From NCBI GenBank assembly GCA_013335935.1, contig JAAXUP010000016.1, forward strand, positions 1 to 32,447: a stretch of DNA of 32,447 bases, written 5' to 3'. The translations under genes were made by a program, and so were the position numbers. The stretch comes from Eubacteriaceae bacterium. GTDB taxonomy: Bacteria; Bacillota; Clostridia; Eubacteriales; Alkalibacteraceae. Of the stretch, positions 1-7,128 are shown one piece after another; within the stretch, counting starts at the first letter, position 1; each line of letters begins with the position of its first letter. The notes under the pieces are model-generated. The model was given only the letters and a program-made list of their open reading frames with translations, did no database searches and was not told where the DNA came from.

Positions 1-351
1 GCAAAGCTTTTTCCCTATTGACCCTTCCACCTCCACAAAAGTTGAAGAACCTGAAGGGTAAATTTCTTTTGCATCAGGGAAAAACAGGATGTCAGCTTCT
101 GCAGACGCAGCAAGCTTTGAATCCCTGTCCAAATCCCTGGGATAGGCTTCAAAATCTTCCCCTGGTGCAAACTGGGTGGGGTTGACAAAAATGCTTACAA
201 TGGCGATGTCATTTTCAGCCTTGGCTTTTTTGATCAGGGACAGATGTCCTTCATGAAGGTATCCCATGGTTGGGGCAAAGCCGATGGTTTTATTTATTCC
301 ATACTCCTTGACAGCGTTTTTCAGTTCAGCGATGGATCTGGTTATTTTCAT
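1..351 (-). CDS. panC: Pantothenate synthetase PanC, N-terminal part (cut by window edge)
   Basis: Joins pantoate and beta-alanine with ATP to make pantothenate in the cytoplasm. Only the first 117 residues are present; the reading frame runs open off the left edge. The recognisable nucleotidylyltransferase signature lies at about residues 28-38 (TMGYLHEGHLS), followed by FVNPTQFAPGEDF at about 55-67 and YPRDLD just after, all typical of PanC. The ATG lies 4 bases after the panB stop, so it is the third gene of the DUF2520-panB-panC operon and presumably shares its promoter. Whether panD follows cannot be seen. Confidence 0.95.
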   Translation of the reverse strand, partial: MKITRSIAELKNAVKEYGINKTIGFAPTMGYLHEGHLSLIKKAKAENDIAIVSIFVNPTQFAPGEDFEAYPRDLDRDSKLAASAEADILFFPDAKEIYPSGSSTFVEVEGSIGKKLC

Positions 352-355
352 TTCG

Positions 356-1192
356 TCACCTGGTGATTTCTTCAATGATTTGGTCATCGATGCTGAAGGT
401 GTGCTTTTCCTCCGGGAATTTCAGTGACTTTACCTCTGATACATAACCTTCCACGGAAGCCTTGATGGTTTCATTCAAAGCGGCATAGCGTTTAGAAAAT
501 TTAGGGGATTGACCTGAGTACATGCCCAGAAGATCATGGATGACAAGCACCTGACCGTCACAGTATCTGCCGGCACCGATCCCGATGGTGGGGATGGATA
601 CTTTTTCAGTGATGATTTTAGCCAGTTTTTCAGGTATTCCTTCCAGAACGATGGAGAACGCGCCTGCCTTCTCAAGGGCAACCGCATCTTCGATTACCTT
701 TAAAGCCTGAGCTTTGTCCTTGCCCTGGACTTTGAAGCCCCCAAATACATTTACTGACTGGGGGGTCAGTCCAATATGGCCCATAACAGGAATCTGTGCT
801 TTTACGATGGCTCTGACCTTGTCGGCAACATCCACACCACCCTCAAGCTTAACCGCGTGGGCTTTTCCTTCCTGGATAAGTCTTCCTGCGTTTCTGACGG
901 ATTCCTCTATGCTGATGTGATAGGATAAAAAAGGCATATCCCCTACGATAAAGGCATTTTCCGCACCTCGTGCAACGGCTTTGCAGTGGTACACCATATC
1001 GTCCATAGTTACTTCCAGAGTCGACTCATAACCCTGAACGACCATTCCCAAAGAATCCCCTACCAGGATGGAGTCAATTCCGGCTCCATCAACTATTTTT
1101 GCCATGGAATAATCATATGCGGTCAGCATAGTGATTTTTTCCTGATTTTCTTTTGCTTTAAAAAAAGAACTCACTGTAAATTTACTTTTCAT
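356..1192 (-). CDS. panB: 3-methyl-2-oxobutanoate hydroxymethyltransferase PanB
   Basis: First committed step of pantothenate synthesis: transfers a hydroxymethyl group from methylene-tetrahydrofolate to ketoisovalerate. The 278-residue product has the family blocks [51 protein letters not shown] and [15 protein letters not shown], and normal family length. I chose the ATG at 1192 because an AAGGTG ribosome site sits 6 bases upstream; an in-frame GTG at 1201 would add three residues and overlap the upstream gene. The upstream DUF2520 gene ends at 1194, so the two are translationally coupled or nearly so. Confidence 0.96.
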   Translation of the reverse strand: MKSKFTVSSFFKAKENQEKITMLTAYDYSMAKIVDGAGIDSILVGDSLGMVVQGYESTLEVTMDDMVYHCKAVARGAENAFIVGDMPFLSYHISIEESVRNAGRLIQEGKAHAVKLEGGVDVADKVRAIVKAQIPVMGHIGLTPQSVNVFGGFKVQGKDKAQALKVIEDAVALEKAGAFSIVLEGIPEKLAKIITEKVSIPTIGIGAGRYCDGQVLVIHDLLGMYSGQSPKFSKRYAALNETIKASVEGYVSEVKSLKFPEEKHTFSIDDQIIEEITR

Positions 1193-1193
1193 T

Positions 1194-2060
1194 TCATTCA
1201 CCTTTCATCAATATATTCTTTAACTTCGTATATTTTATCGAATCCATCCTTTTATCCCTGATCATGTCCAGAGTCGCGATCCCCAGGGTTTGATACAGAG
1301 CGAAGGATTCAGGAAATTGAGTTTCGATTGCCAACATATGCTTGGCAATGGTGTTTTCATCTCCCCGGGCGAGGGGGCCAGTGAGGGAGTTGACCGTCCC
1401 AGATTTTTCAATATTGCTAAAGGTAGCGCTGATAAGGGGCATAAATGCGGCAGCGATATTTTCCTTATTGATTCCTGCTCCCTGAAGCATGGCAAAACCT
1501 GAATCGATCAAGGTCACCAGGTAATTTGAGAGCACACAGGCAGCTGCGTGGTATAAAATTTTACTCTCCTTAGGGATAATAAAAAATTGATTATTTGTCG
1601 TGTCTAAAAGCTTTTGCGCTTGTTCATTCCCCTGAATGTTCCCCTCAAGAGTAAATTTAGTTTCACTGAGATTTTCAGAGGCTTTCAGGCTCTCTGAAAA
1701 AGTCATGATGGGATGCAGGGAACAAAGTCCGCAGCCGATTTTACCCAGAGGATCGAAAATATCCGTGGAGAGAGCGCCACTGGTATGTATAAGGGTGTGT
1801 TCCTTGGATAATTCCGAAGAGATCCTCAGAAGATCGACGATGTTTGAAATCTGGTCATCTCCTGTTGTAATAAAAATGACTTTACTAGACTGTACAAGAG
1901 ATTCCATATCTTCAAACGCAGCAGTGCCTGTCAGGGTTGATGCAAGTTGGGAGGAGCTTTCGCTCCTGCTAAAATATCCTGTTACAGAAAGTCCTTTTTT
2001 TGTGAAATAGATGCCTAAAGCAGTTCCAACTTTGCCGGCACCAATAAAACCGATTTTCAT
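1194..2060 (-). CDS. Rossmann-like, DUF2520-type oxidoreductase in the pantothenate operon
   Basis: 288 residues. The N-terminus [16 protein letters not shown] is a dinucleotide-binding Rossmann motif (GxGxxG-like), followed by YFSRS, which fits NADP preference. The C-terminal half is all-helical, with [19 protein letters not shown], as in DUF2520 proteins and related NADP-dependent acid dehydrogenases. Proteins of this type are common beside panB and panC, and a ketopantoate-reductase-like role is often supposed; the window shows no panE. The frame is open further upstream to 2144, but those residues are encoded by the leader hairpin. The ATG at 2060 has AAGGA eight bases before it, so I start there. 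Substrate is not shown by the sequence. Confidence 0.85.
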   Translation of the reverse strand: MKIGFIGAGKVGTALGIYFTKKGLSVTGYFSRSESSSQLASTLTGTAAFEDMESLVQSSKVIFITTGDDQISNIVDLLRISSELSKEHTLIHTSGALSTDIFDPLGKIGCGLCSLHPIMTFSESLKASENLSETKFTLEGNIQGNEQAQKLLDTTNNQFFIIPKESKILYHAAACVLSNYLVTLIDSGFAMLQGAGINKENIAAAFMPLISATFSNIEKSGTVNSLTGPLARGDENTIAKHMLAIETQFPESFALYQTLGIATLDMIRDKRMDSIKYTKLKNILMKGE

Positions 2061-2107
2061 ACCATCCATCCTTATAAGTAATTTATCAAAAAGCCACCCT
2101 GAACGAC

Positions 2108-2152
2108 AAAAAAAGGTCTTTCGCACTGAACCAGACATGTGCAAAAAGACCT
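2108..2152 (-). terminator. Terminator-like hairpin in the leader of the pan operon
   Basis: Read on the minus strand, AGGTCTTTTTGCAC (2152-2139) can pair with GTGCGAAAGACCT (2126-2114) and is followed by a run of T (2113-2108). This is an intrinsic-terminator shape. It lies between a good promoter at 2179-2206 and the first gene start at 2060, with no minus-strand gene upstream for it to end, so an attenuator is the natural reading. Confidence 0.65.
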
Positions 2153-2178
2153 AAGTATCCCAAATAAATACCCTAGTT

Positions 2179-2206
2179 AATATACAGTCTCTGTCCAGAG
2201 GATCAA
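2179..2206 (-). promoter_or_regulatory. SigA-type promoter of the pan operon
   Basis: On the minus strand TTGATC (2206-2201) and TATATT (2184-2179) are separated by 16 bases. It would start transcription near 2172, giving a leader of about 110 bases that carries the terminator-like hairpin before the DUF2520 gene. Confidence 0.55.
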
Positions 2207-2215
2207 AGCAGTTTT

Positions 2216-2293
2216 TAGACTGGGAAAGTTCGACTAACTTGCTGGGGTCCAAACTTTCCCAGTCTACTTGAATACGCGTCGAAGACGCTATTC
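2216..2293 (+). repeat. Two-hairpin repeat element, copy 1
   Basis: Hairpin 1: TAGACTGGGAAAGTT (2216-2230) pairs perfectly with AACTTTCCCAGTCTA (2252-2266) around a 21-base loop. Hairpin 2: GAATA and GCGTC (2270-2280) pair with GACGC and TATTC (2284-2293). A second copy lies at 30310-30385 in the same orientation, with the same loop length and a conserved loop, but a differently sequenced, still fully paired outer stem. It sits between the divergent pan operon and hexokinase gene. Confidence 0.8.
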
Positions 2294-2414
2294 TTGTGTT
2301 GATTTAATCAATGCATTTAATGTGCAGCTCATTATGATGCCGCCATGAATTTACAATACATTAAAATTTAAGTTATTGCAAGAAGTTTCGGAAATTATCT
2401 TGGCTGTTTGATTT

Positions 2415-2433
2415 CAACCGGTTGGTGTATAAT
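2415..2433 (+). promoter_or_regulatory. Probable -10 region and palindrome before the hexokinase gene
   Basis: TATAAT at 2428-2433 is a consensus -10 box, but I see no good -35 at the normal distance. A 10-bp palindrome, CAACCGGTTG (2415-2424), occupies the spacer, where a bound regulator could control a weak promoter. The leader to the ATG would be about 25 bases. Confidence 0.45.
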
Positions 2434-2463
2434 ATGTATAGGTCAATAGAAGGATGTGATTTT

Positions 2464-3783
2464 ATGAGCATCGATTACATAAAAAGCGAAGTGGATAAGT
2501 TTTTAGCTGACAATGGGATGAGCCCTTTTGATATTGATTTTAAAAAAGAAACCCGCCTCTTCACGGAGGAAATGATAAAGGGTCTCGAAGGCAGGGATTC
2601 TTCTTTGAAGATGATTCCGGCATTTATCGATCCCTCTTCAATTCTGGAAAATGATAAACCAGTGATTGCCATTGACGCCGGGGGGACGAATTTCAGGAGA
2701 GCACTGATCACACATAAAAATAATTCACTTCAGGTGGATGAATTTCAAGGTTTCCCCATGCCAGGCATGAGGGATAAAATCAGTAGTGATGAATTTTTTG
2801 ATACGATGATTGGATATCTCAAGCCGATACTTGATAAAAGCGAACGAATTGGTTTTTGCTTTTCCTATCCGGTTGAGATATTACCTTCAAAGGATGGAAT
2901 AATTTTAGGGCTTACGAAAGAAATAAAGGTTGATGGAATAATAGGAATTGAATTAGGGCAGGAAATAAACAGAAGGCTCGAAGTATCCGGAATCAAGGGA
3001 GATAAGAAAGTTGTGGTGCTTAATGATACCACTGCCTGCCTCTTAAGCGGCAAGGCCATGTCAAAAGGTAAAAAATTCGACTCCTATATTGGGCTGATCC
3101 TGGGAACTGGAACAAATACCTGCTATATCGAAAGAAATGAAAATGTGAAAAAAAGCGGTTGTCTGAAAGAAAATCCCGGTGAAACGTTGATTAATCTTGA
3201 GTCAGGGGGTTACGCAGGAATCAAAAATGGGAAAATCGATCAGCTGGCTGATAGGAAAACCATTAATCCTGGTGAACATATTTTTGAAAAGATGATTTCA
3301 GGAGCATACCTGGGAGCGATGGTTCTTGAGACTCTGAAAAGAGCATCGGAGGAAGAATTTATTTCCAGTGGTTTTTCAAGAGAAATTCAAGCCCTTGATA
3401 AACTTTCCTCAGCGACTGTATCAGAATTTTACGAAAATTCCCGGTGTTATGGGGATATCCTGAGGGACCTGATCGATGGCTATGGCACGGACAATGACAG
3501 AAAAGCCGTATATTTCATCATAGACAATCTTCTGGAGCGGTCTGCAAAGATCTTAGCCATAAATGTAAATGGCATCCTAAATAAAATAGACAAGGGAAAA
3601 AATCCTGAAAAGCCCGTTTGCATCGTCATAGAGGGATCGACCTTCTATGGTTCAAAAAAATACCAGGATAAATTTGACAAGTATATGGAATTGATTAAGG
3701 AACAATATGGTTACCATACAGAACGGATCAAGGTGGATAACGCCAGTCTTTTAGGCAGTGCTATCGCCGGATTGCTGGATTGA
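2464..3783 (+). CDS. Hexokinase (eukaryotic-type hexokinase family)
   Basis: 439 residues, phosphorylates glucose or other hexoses with ATP. The phosphate-binding motif is at residues 66-81 (PVIAIDAGGTNFRRAL); FCFSYP, then VVLNDTTACLLSG with the likely catalytic Asp, and LILGTGTNTCYIE follow in the order found in the yeast and mammalian hexokinase family rather than in ROK or Glk glucokinases. GSTFYGSKKYQ near the C-terminus is the late adenosine-site block. Length matches one eukaryotic hexokinase unit. The ATG at 2464 is chosen because the protein aligns from here and AAGG precedes it; a longer frame from 2422 begins inside the promoter. It is a single-gene unit closed by the terminator at 3783-3827. 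Confidence 0.88.
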   Translation: MSIDYIKSEVDKFLADNGMSPFDIDFKKETRLFTEEMIKGLEGRDSSLKMIPAFIDPSSILENDKPVIAIDAGGTNFRRALITHKNNSLQVDEFQGFPMPGMRDKISSDEFFDTMIGYLKPILDKSERIGFCFSYPVEILPSKDGIILGLTKEIKVDGIIGIELGQEINRRLEVSGIKGDKKVVVLNDTTACLLSGKAMSKGKKFDSYIGLILGTGTNTCYIERNENVKKSGCLKENPGETLINLESGGYAGIKNGKIDQLADRKTINPGEHIFEKMISGAYLGAMVLETLKRASEEEFISSGFSREIQALDKLSSATVSEFYENSRCYGDILRDLIDGYGTDNDRKAVYFIIDNLLERSAKILAINVNGILNKIDKGKNPEKPVCIVIEGSTFYGSKKYQDKFDKYMELIKEQYGYHTERIKVDNASLLGSAIAGLLD

Positions 3784-3827
3784 TAAGAAAAAGGATTTGA
3801 AGGCAGTCTTCAAATCCTTTTTCTTAT
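3783..3827. terminator. Bidirectional terminator between hexokinase and trans-sulfuration genes
   Basis: A perfect 20-bp stem (3783-3802 with 3808-3827) around a 5-base loop, A-rich on the left and T-rich on the right, so it can work on both strands. It includes the last base of the hexokinase stop codon and the stop codon of the converging gene. Confidence 0.9.
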
Positions 3828-4963
3828 ATTTCGATGATTGCCTTATCAAGGTCTTCTATCAAATCATCCACATCTTCAATGCCAATGGACAGTCTTAAAA
3901 GCCTTTCATCCACACCAAGCCTGTTTCGTATCTCTTCCGGGATAGCCGAATGAGTCTGGGCTAAAGGATAGGTGATCAGGGTCTCTACTCCTCCAAGGCT
4001 TTCGGCAAAGGAAATCAGCTTTACGTTTTTAAGAATACATTCAGCCAGAACTCCGGATTTCACAGAAAATGAGATCATGCCGCCAAAACCTTTTGACTGG
4101 ATCTTATTCACTTCATATCCAGGGTGAGTTTTAAGGCCAACATAAAACACTTTTTCCACCAGGTTATGACCTTCTAGCCAATGGGCGATTTTATTTGCAG
4201 ATATTTCCTGCTTCTCAAGCCGGACGGCCAGGGTTTTCATCCCGCGGATCAATAACCAGCTGTCGAAGGGAGACAGCACAGCACCAATGGACTTTTGTAT
4301 CAAGGTAAGATCCTCTGCAAGGTCAGCTCTGTTGGTCACCAGAAGTCCAGCCAGGGTGTCGTTATGTCCTCCAAGATATTTGGTACCGCTGTGGATAACG
4401 ATATCAGCACCAAGCTTCAGAGGCTGCTGGTAGTAAGGTGTCATGAAGGTATTATCCGCAATGGTGATCAGGTTATTTTTTTTAGCAAAAGCAGCTATTT
4501 TTCTTATGTCAGTTACCTTCATCATTGGATTTGAAGGGGTTTCAATAAAAATTGCCTTCGTATTTTTTTCCAGTGCTGTAATGAGATTATCTGGGTCGGT
4601 GGTATCTGTGTAGGTAAAGGTGATGCCATGTCTTGAAACGATTTCTTCAAATAACCGATAGGTCCCGCCGTAAAGGTCGTCTGACACAATGATATGATCA
4701 CCAGTGGAGAAAAGTTCGGTGACTGTCGATATAGCGGCCATCCCGCTGGAAAACGCAAAACCTTTTAGGCCTCCCTCAAGCACCGCGATGGATTTTTCCA
4801 ACTCTTCTCTTGTGGGATTTAACAGCCTGGAGTAGTCATAGCCGGTAGTCTCATTAGGACCAGGGTGAATAAAGGTTGCGCTTTGATAGATGGGTATGCT
4901 GATTGCTCCGGTTAAAGGGTCACATTTAGTAGTTCCGTGAACTAATTGGCTTTCAATTTTCAT
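3824..4963 (-). CDS. Cystathionine gamma-synthase / beta-lyase family PLP enzyme
   Basis: 379 residues, the usual size for the Cys/Met-metabolism PLP family. Visible blocks in order: YDYSRLLNPTREELE, FSSGMAAISTV, DDLYGGTYRLFE, IETPSNPMMKV, ADNTFMTPYYQQPLKLGAD, then SGTKYLGGHNDTLAG, whose Lys should carry the pyridoxal phosphate. The family includes cystathionine gamma-synthase, beta- and gamma-lyases and methionine gamma-lyase, and the sequence alone does not settle which. I looked upstream for a SAM (S-box) or T-box leader and found none. It has its own promoter at 5041-5069 and stands alone. Confidence 0.88.
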   Translation of the reverse strand: MKIESQLVHGTTKCDPLTGAISIPIYQSATFIHPGPNETTGYDYSRLLNPTREELEKSIAVLEGGLKGFAFSSGMAAISTVTELFSTGDHIIVSDDLYGGTYRLFEEIVSRHGITFTYTDTTDPDNLITALEKNTKAIFIETPSNPMMKVTDIRKIAAFAKKNNLITIADNTFMTPYYQQPLKLGADIVIHSGTKYLGGHNDTLAGLLVTNRADLAEDLTLIQKSIGAVLSPFDSWLLIRGMKTLAVRLEKQEISANKIAHWLEGHNLVEKVFYVGLKTHPGYEVNKIQSKGFGGMISFSVKSGVLAECILKNVKLISFAESLGGVETLITYPLAQTHSAIPEEIRNRLGVDERLLRLSIGIEDVDDLIEDLDKAIIEI

Positions 4964-5040
4964 CGTAGTACCTCATTTCTAAACTAATTGTGCAGTTCTA
5001 TTTCAAATAAAACATTAATAGTCATATATAATTAATAATG

Positions 5041-5069
5041 ATTATAAATATAAACAGCCTAAAAGTCAA
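5041..5069 (-). promoter_or_regulatory. SigA promoter of the trans-sulfuration enzyme gene
   Basis: On the minus strand TTGACT (5069-5064), 17 bases, TATAAT (5046-5041). Near consensus at both boxes; the leader is about 70 bases with no obvious riboswitch. Confidence 0.8.
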
Positions 5070-5093
5070 TCAGCTACTGGAAAGTTACAGGAG

Positions 5094-5122
5094 TTGCGTA
5101 TCATTTAATAAAACCATATAAT
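5094..5122 (+). promoter_or_regulatory. SigA promoter of the DUF6483-like gene
   Basis: TTGCGT (5094-5099), 17 bases, TATAAT (5117-5122) on the plus strand, back to back with the promoter at 5041-5069. Leader about 47 bases to the ATG. Confidence 0.7.
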
Positions 5123-5176
5123 CGGAATATAGACAAGTTCAGATATTTAAATGGTTGCTCAGGAAGGAGCTTAGCG

Positions 5177-5536
5177 ATGTATAAGGATGATTTCATAATC
5201 AAAATGATAAAAGGTATCGCCGAAGTATTAGCCAAGATGATGTTCAATAAAAATATCAAGAATTATGAAGTATGCCACCAAATGGCTGAAGATGCTTTTA
5301 AAGAATATTTTGGCATAGACAGGGATTTGGTCATGCTGCTTCCCGCAAAGGCTTCAGCGGAACTGATCTTTGGGTATAAAAGCATCGACAATGATGCGGT
5401 GTCTGCCATTATCCAGCTACTTGATGATGACGCGTCAGTTTATAAGGAAGAAGAACGGTACAACGAAGCAGAAATAATTTACAGGAAATCTACAGAATTT
5501 GAAGAACTTTTAGAAAATGTGAGGGAAGATGACTAA
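5177..5536 (+). CDS. Small DUF6483-like protein
   Basis: 119 residues, acidic and helical. It opens MYKDDFIIKMIKGIAEVLAK, the pattern of a small Firmicute family annotated DUF6483; members have no assigned function. The C-terminal third (DDDASVYKEEERYNEAEIIY) resembles one tetratricopeptide-like helical hairpin. No transmembrane segment, signal peptide or cysteine cluster. The start has an AAGGAG ribosome site eight bases before the ATG. It has its own promoter and terminator, so it is a single-gene unit. Family assignment is from memory of the N-terminal pattern and moderately sure; function unknown. Confidence 0.75.
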   Translation: MYKDDFIIKMIKGIAEVLAKMMFNKNIKNYEVCHQMAEDAFKEYFGIDRDLVMLLPAKASAELIFGYKSIDNDAVSAIIQLLDDDASVYKEEERYNEAEIIYRKSTEFEELLENVREDD

Positions 5537-5568
5537 ACCGAAGCGATTAGCAGCTATCAACCGCAAAA

Positions 5569-5616
5569 AAAACGGAAGAAAGAACCTCGCTGAGTTGAGA
5601 GTCTTTCTTCCGTTTT
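5569..5616. terminator. Bidirectional terminator between DUF6483-like and hemerythrin genes
   Basis: Perfect 15-bp stem AAAACGGAAGAAAGA (5569-5583) with TCTTTCTTCCGTTTT (5602-5616). T-rich on the right; eight A on the left give a T tract for the minus strand. Confidence 0.88.
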
Positions 5617-5617
5617 G

Positions 5618-6172
5618 CTAGATATACTTCCCTTCCAGTTCTTCAAGAAGACGAATATATTTCGCCTGGATCCCATTTTCGGAAGCTGTATTTTCAAATT
5701 CTTCGCACTGGCTGTTGATCTTCTCAAGGGTTTCTGGTTTAAGCCCCTTTTCAGCAAATTTATAGACAACGCCATCTTCCTTGTCGATGTGTCTGTGGAG
5801 CAGATGAGTATAGGATATGGCGTTGGCTAAAATATCAAGTCTTGATTCATCATCCCCTGCCTTGACCCTCACGATTGCGGCCTCGAGTTCCTGCATATGG
5901 AGTCTTCCCAGATCATGCTCCACCAGCATTCCGTTTTTTACCAGCTTCTCCGCAGCCGGACCCTGTTCTTCCACCATTCGGTTAAACAGCAGGTCTTCTT
6001 CTTTCCCGTGGTGATGCTTATCGGCATAATTCTTTACGAAATCAATCATTTGGTAAAGATCCTCAAAATCAACCGGTTCTCCTTTGAGGATTTTGTAGCT
6101 GTACTTTCTAAGTACGGCAAGCATTCTTTTAATATAAACATGTTCATCGATCATTAACTGTATGCTGTTCAT
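5618..6172 (-). CDS. Hemerythrin-like (HHE domain) diiron protein
   Basis: 184 residues. The histidine and acidic pattern of HHE cation-binding proteins is complete: H11 in DEH, H53-H55 with E58/E59 (KHHHGKEED), H86 and H92 (VEHDLGRLHM), H123, H126 and H128 with nearby D130 and E132 (THLLHRHIDKED). Such proteins bind a diiron centre and serve in oxygen or nitric-oxide handling or iron-sulfur repair; which applies here is not shown. The ATG at 6172 follows the upstream stop by one base, indicating coupling; a longer frame to 6250 lies inside the upstream gene. Last gene of a three-gene operon with a 211-aa unknown protein and a DUF1858 protein. Confidence 0.88.
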   Translation of the reverse strand: MNSIQLMIDEHVYIKRMLAVLRKYSYKILKGEPVDFEDLYQMIDFVKNYADKHHHGKEEDLLFNRMVEEQGPAAEKLVKNGMLVEHDLGRLHMQELEAAIVRVKAGDDESRLDILANAISYTHLLHRHIDKEDGVVYKFAEKGLKPETLEKINSQCEEFENTASENGIQAKYIRLLEELEGKYI

Positions 6173-6173
6173 G

Positions 6174-6809
6174 TTATGCACCGATCCTTCTGATTTCCTG
6201 GGTATCCTCAGAAATTCTTGAGAAATTGAGGGTTTCGCTGATATTTCCAATGAATGCTTCGATCCATTGGTCTCTCAGACGATAGAAATTACTGACATCT
6301 CCATTGACTTGACTCCAGGGAGTGCTGTGAAGGCAAATTGCCCTCTTCCAAGTGATTTTATCAATATCGGAAGAGACCACTTCATTTACCCTGTCGCAGG
6401 GCATCCCATCAAGGATAAAATCGTTCAGAGAATTAAAAGCCGCTTCCGGCTGGTCAATTTTTTCTTCAATACTTAAAGCTGCCGATCTGCCTTGCTTCTC
6501 AAATACCTTGCCGATACCTTCAATCAATGAAGGATCGATATCGAGAGTTTTTGTAATAAGAGCGGCATGTCGTAGTTCTGCCCGCTGGATTTTATCCTGC
6601 AGCCAGCCATGAATATTTCCGGTATCGATGATTTCTTCAAGAGGTCTGTTTCCTGTGGGGTAGCCGAACTCGTTGTAGATTTCCTCAGTCCATTGGGCGG
6701 CAGGCAGTCCTGCTTCTTTTGCAAAGCCTATCAGCTCAAGTTCCAGGGCTTCGAACCAGTTGATTTTATTGTAGAGCCAATAATGTACTTTTCCTAAGAA
6801 TAAACTCAT
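6174..6809 (-). CDS. Unrecognised 211-aa protein in the hemerythrin operon
   Basis: I do not recognise this family. It is soluble, with no signal peptide and no transmembrane segment, mostly helical, and rich in Trp and aromatic residues near the start ([17 protein letters not shown]). There are two cysteines, in [10 protein letters not shown] and [11 protein letters not shown], both in the C-terminal half, and scattered histidines that could bind metal or haem, though no standard motif is visible. The start ATG overlaps the stop of the DUF1858 gene by four bases (ATGA), and its own stop is one base before the hemerythrin start, so translation of all three is coupled. This placement argues for a shared role with a diiron protein and a small cysteine-containing DUF1858 partner. 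Homologue and structure searches would be needed to go further. Confidence 0.75.
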   Translation of the reverse strand: MSLFLGKVHYWLYNKINWFEALELELIGFAKEAGLPAAQWTEEIYNEFGYPTGNRPLEEIIDTGNIHGWLQDKIQRAELRHAALITKTLDIDPSLIEGIGKVFEKQGRSAALSIEEKIDQPEAAFNSLNDFILDGMPCDRVNEVVSSDIDKITWKRAICLHSTPWSQVNGDVSNFYRLRDQWIEAFIGNISETLNFSRISEDTQEIRRIGA

Positions 6810-6997
6810 TTTTCCCCTCCGTTAAGCGCCTCTACCAGGGCGTCCGCGTCTACACCATGAACACTTGCAGCTTCTGCCAAGGTTTCAGCCTGTGCGGAAG
6901 GACAGCCAACACATCCCATCCCAAATCCCATTAGCGTCTGTGCGAGATTTCTGTCCTGTTTTAATACTTCGCCTATTGTCATATCTTTATTTATCAT
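6806..6997 (-). CDS. DUF1858 small protein
   Basis: 63 residues. It shows the DUF1858 pattern: [10 protein letters not shown] near the N-terminus, then [20 protein letters not shown] with the CxxC-P motif, and a [13 protein letters not shown] helix at the end. The fold is related to the N-terminal domain of ScdA/RIC iron-sulfur repair proteins, which precedes a hemerythrin domain in one chain; here the two domains are separate genes in the same operon. A likely role is metal, NO or sulfur chemistry through the CVGC pair (inference). An AAAGG site lies 11 bases before the ATG. First gene of the operon. Confidence 0.88.
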   Translation of the reverse strand: MINKDMTIGEVLKQDRNLAQTLMGFGMGCVGCPSAQAETLAEAASVHGVDADALVEALNGGEK

Positions 6998-7043
6998 TTA
7001 AATTCCAACCTTTCGTTTAGCCAACAATTTTTTTTCCGGGCTA

Positions 7044-7052
7044 TGCTATAAT
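7044..7052 (+). promoter_or_regulatory. Extended -10 promoter before the thioredoxin-like gene
   Basis: TGCTATAAT at 7044-7052 is an exact extended -10 element (TG-N-TATAAT). No convincing -35 is present, as is usual for extended -10 promoters. The same stretch on the minus strand contains TATTAT (7053-7048), which could be the -10 of the divergent DUF1858 operon. Confidence 0.55.
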
Positions 7053-7077
7053 ATTACTATGAAATATCACTGGAATC

Positions 7078-7093
7078 GGTAGCTATGGATACA
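7078..7093. promoter_or_regulatory. Possible second (imperfect) Crp-type operator
   Basis: GGTAGC-TATG-GATACA resembles the perfect TGTATC-N4-GATACA palindrome at 25969-25984: the right half is identical and is followed by the same AAAG, and the left half matches four of six. Its centre is about 44 bases upstream of the likely minus-strand start of the hemerythrin operon. Weak by itself. Confidence 0.3.
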
Positions 7094-7128
7094 AAAGAAC
7101 AAACAATTTATAAAACGGGAGAGAAATA

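Noticed and set aside
2061-2144. N-terminal extension of the DUF2520 protein
   Set aside because: The extra 28 residues are encoded by the leader hairpin and are not part of the Rossmann fold; the ATG at 2060 has the ribosome site.
2299-2311. FNR-like site TTGATTTAATCAA
   Set aside because: The spacing between half-sites is three, not four, and it is more than 100 bases from the hexokinase promoter; probably chance in AT-rich sequence.
4964-5040. SAM or T-box leader before the trans-sulfuration gene
   Set aside because: Looked for because such genes are often so controlled; the leader of about 70 bases has neither the conserved blocks nor the hairpins.
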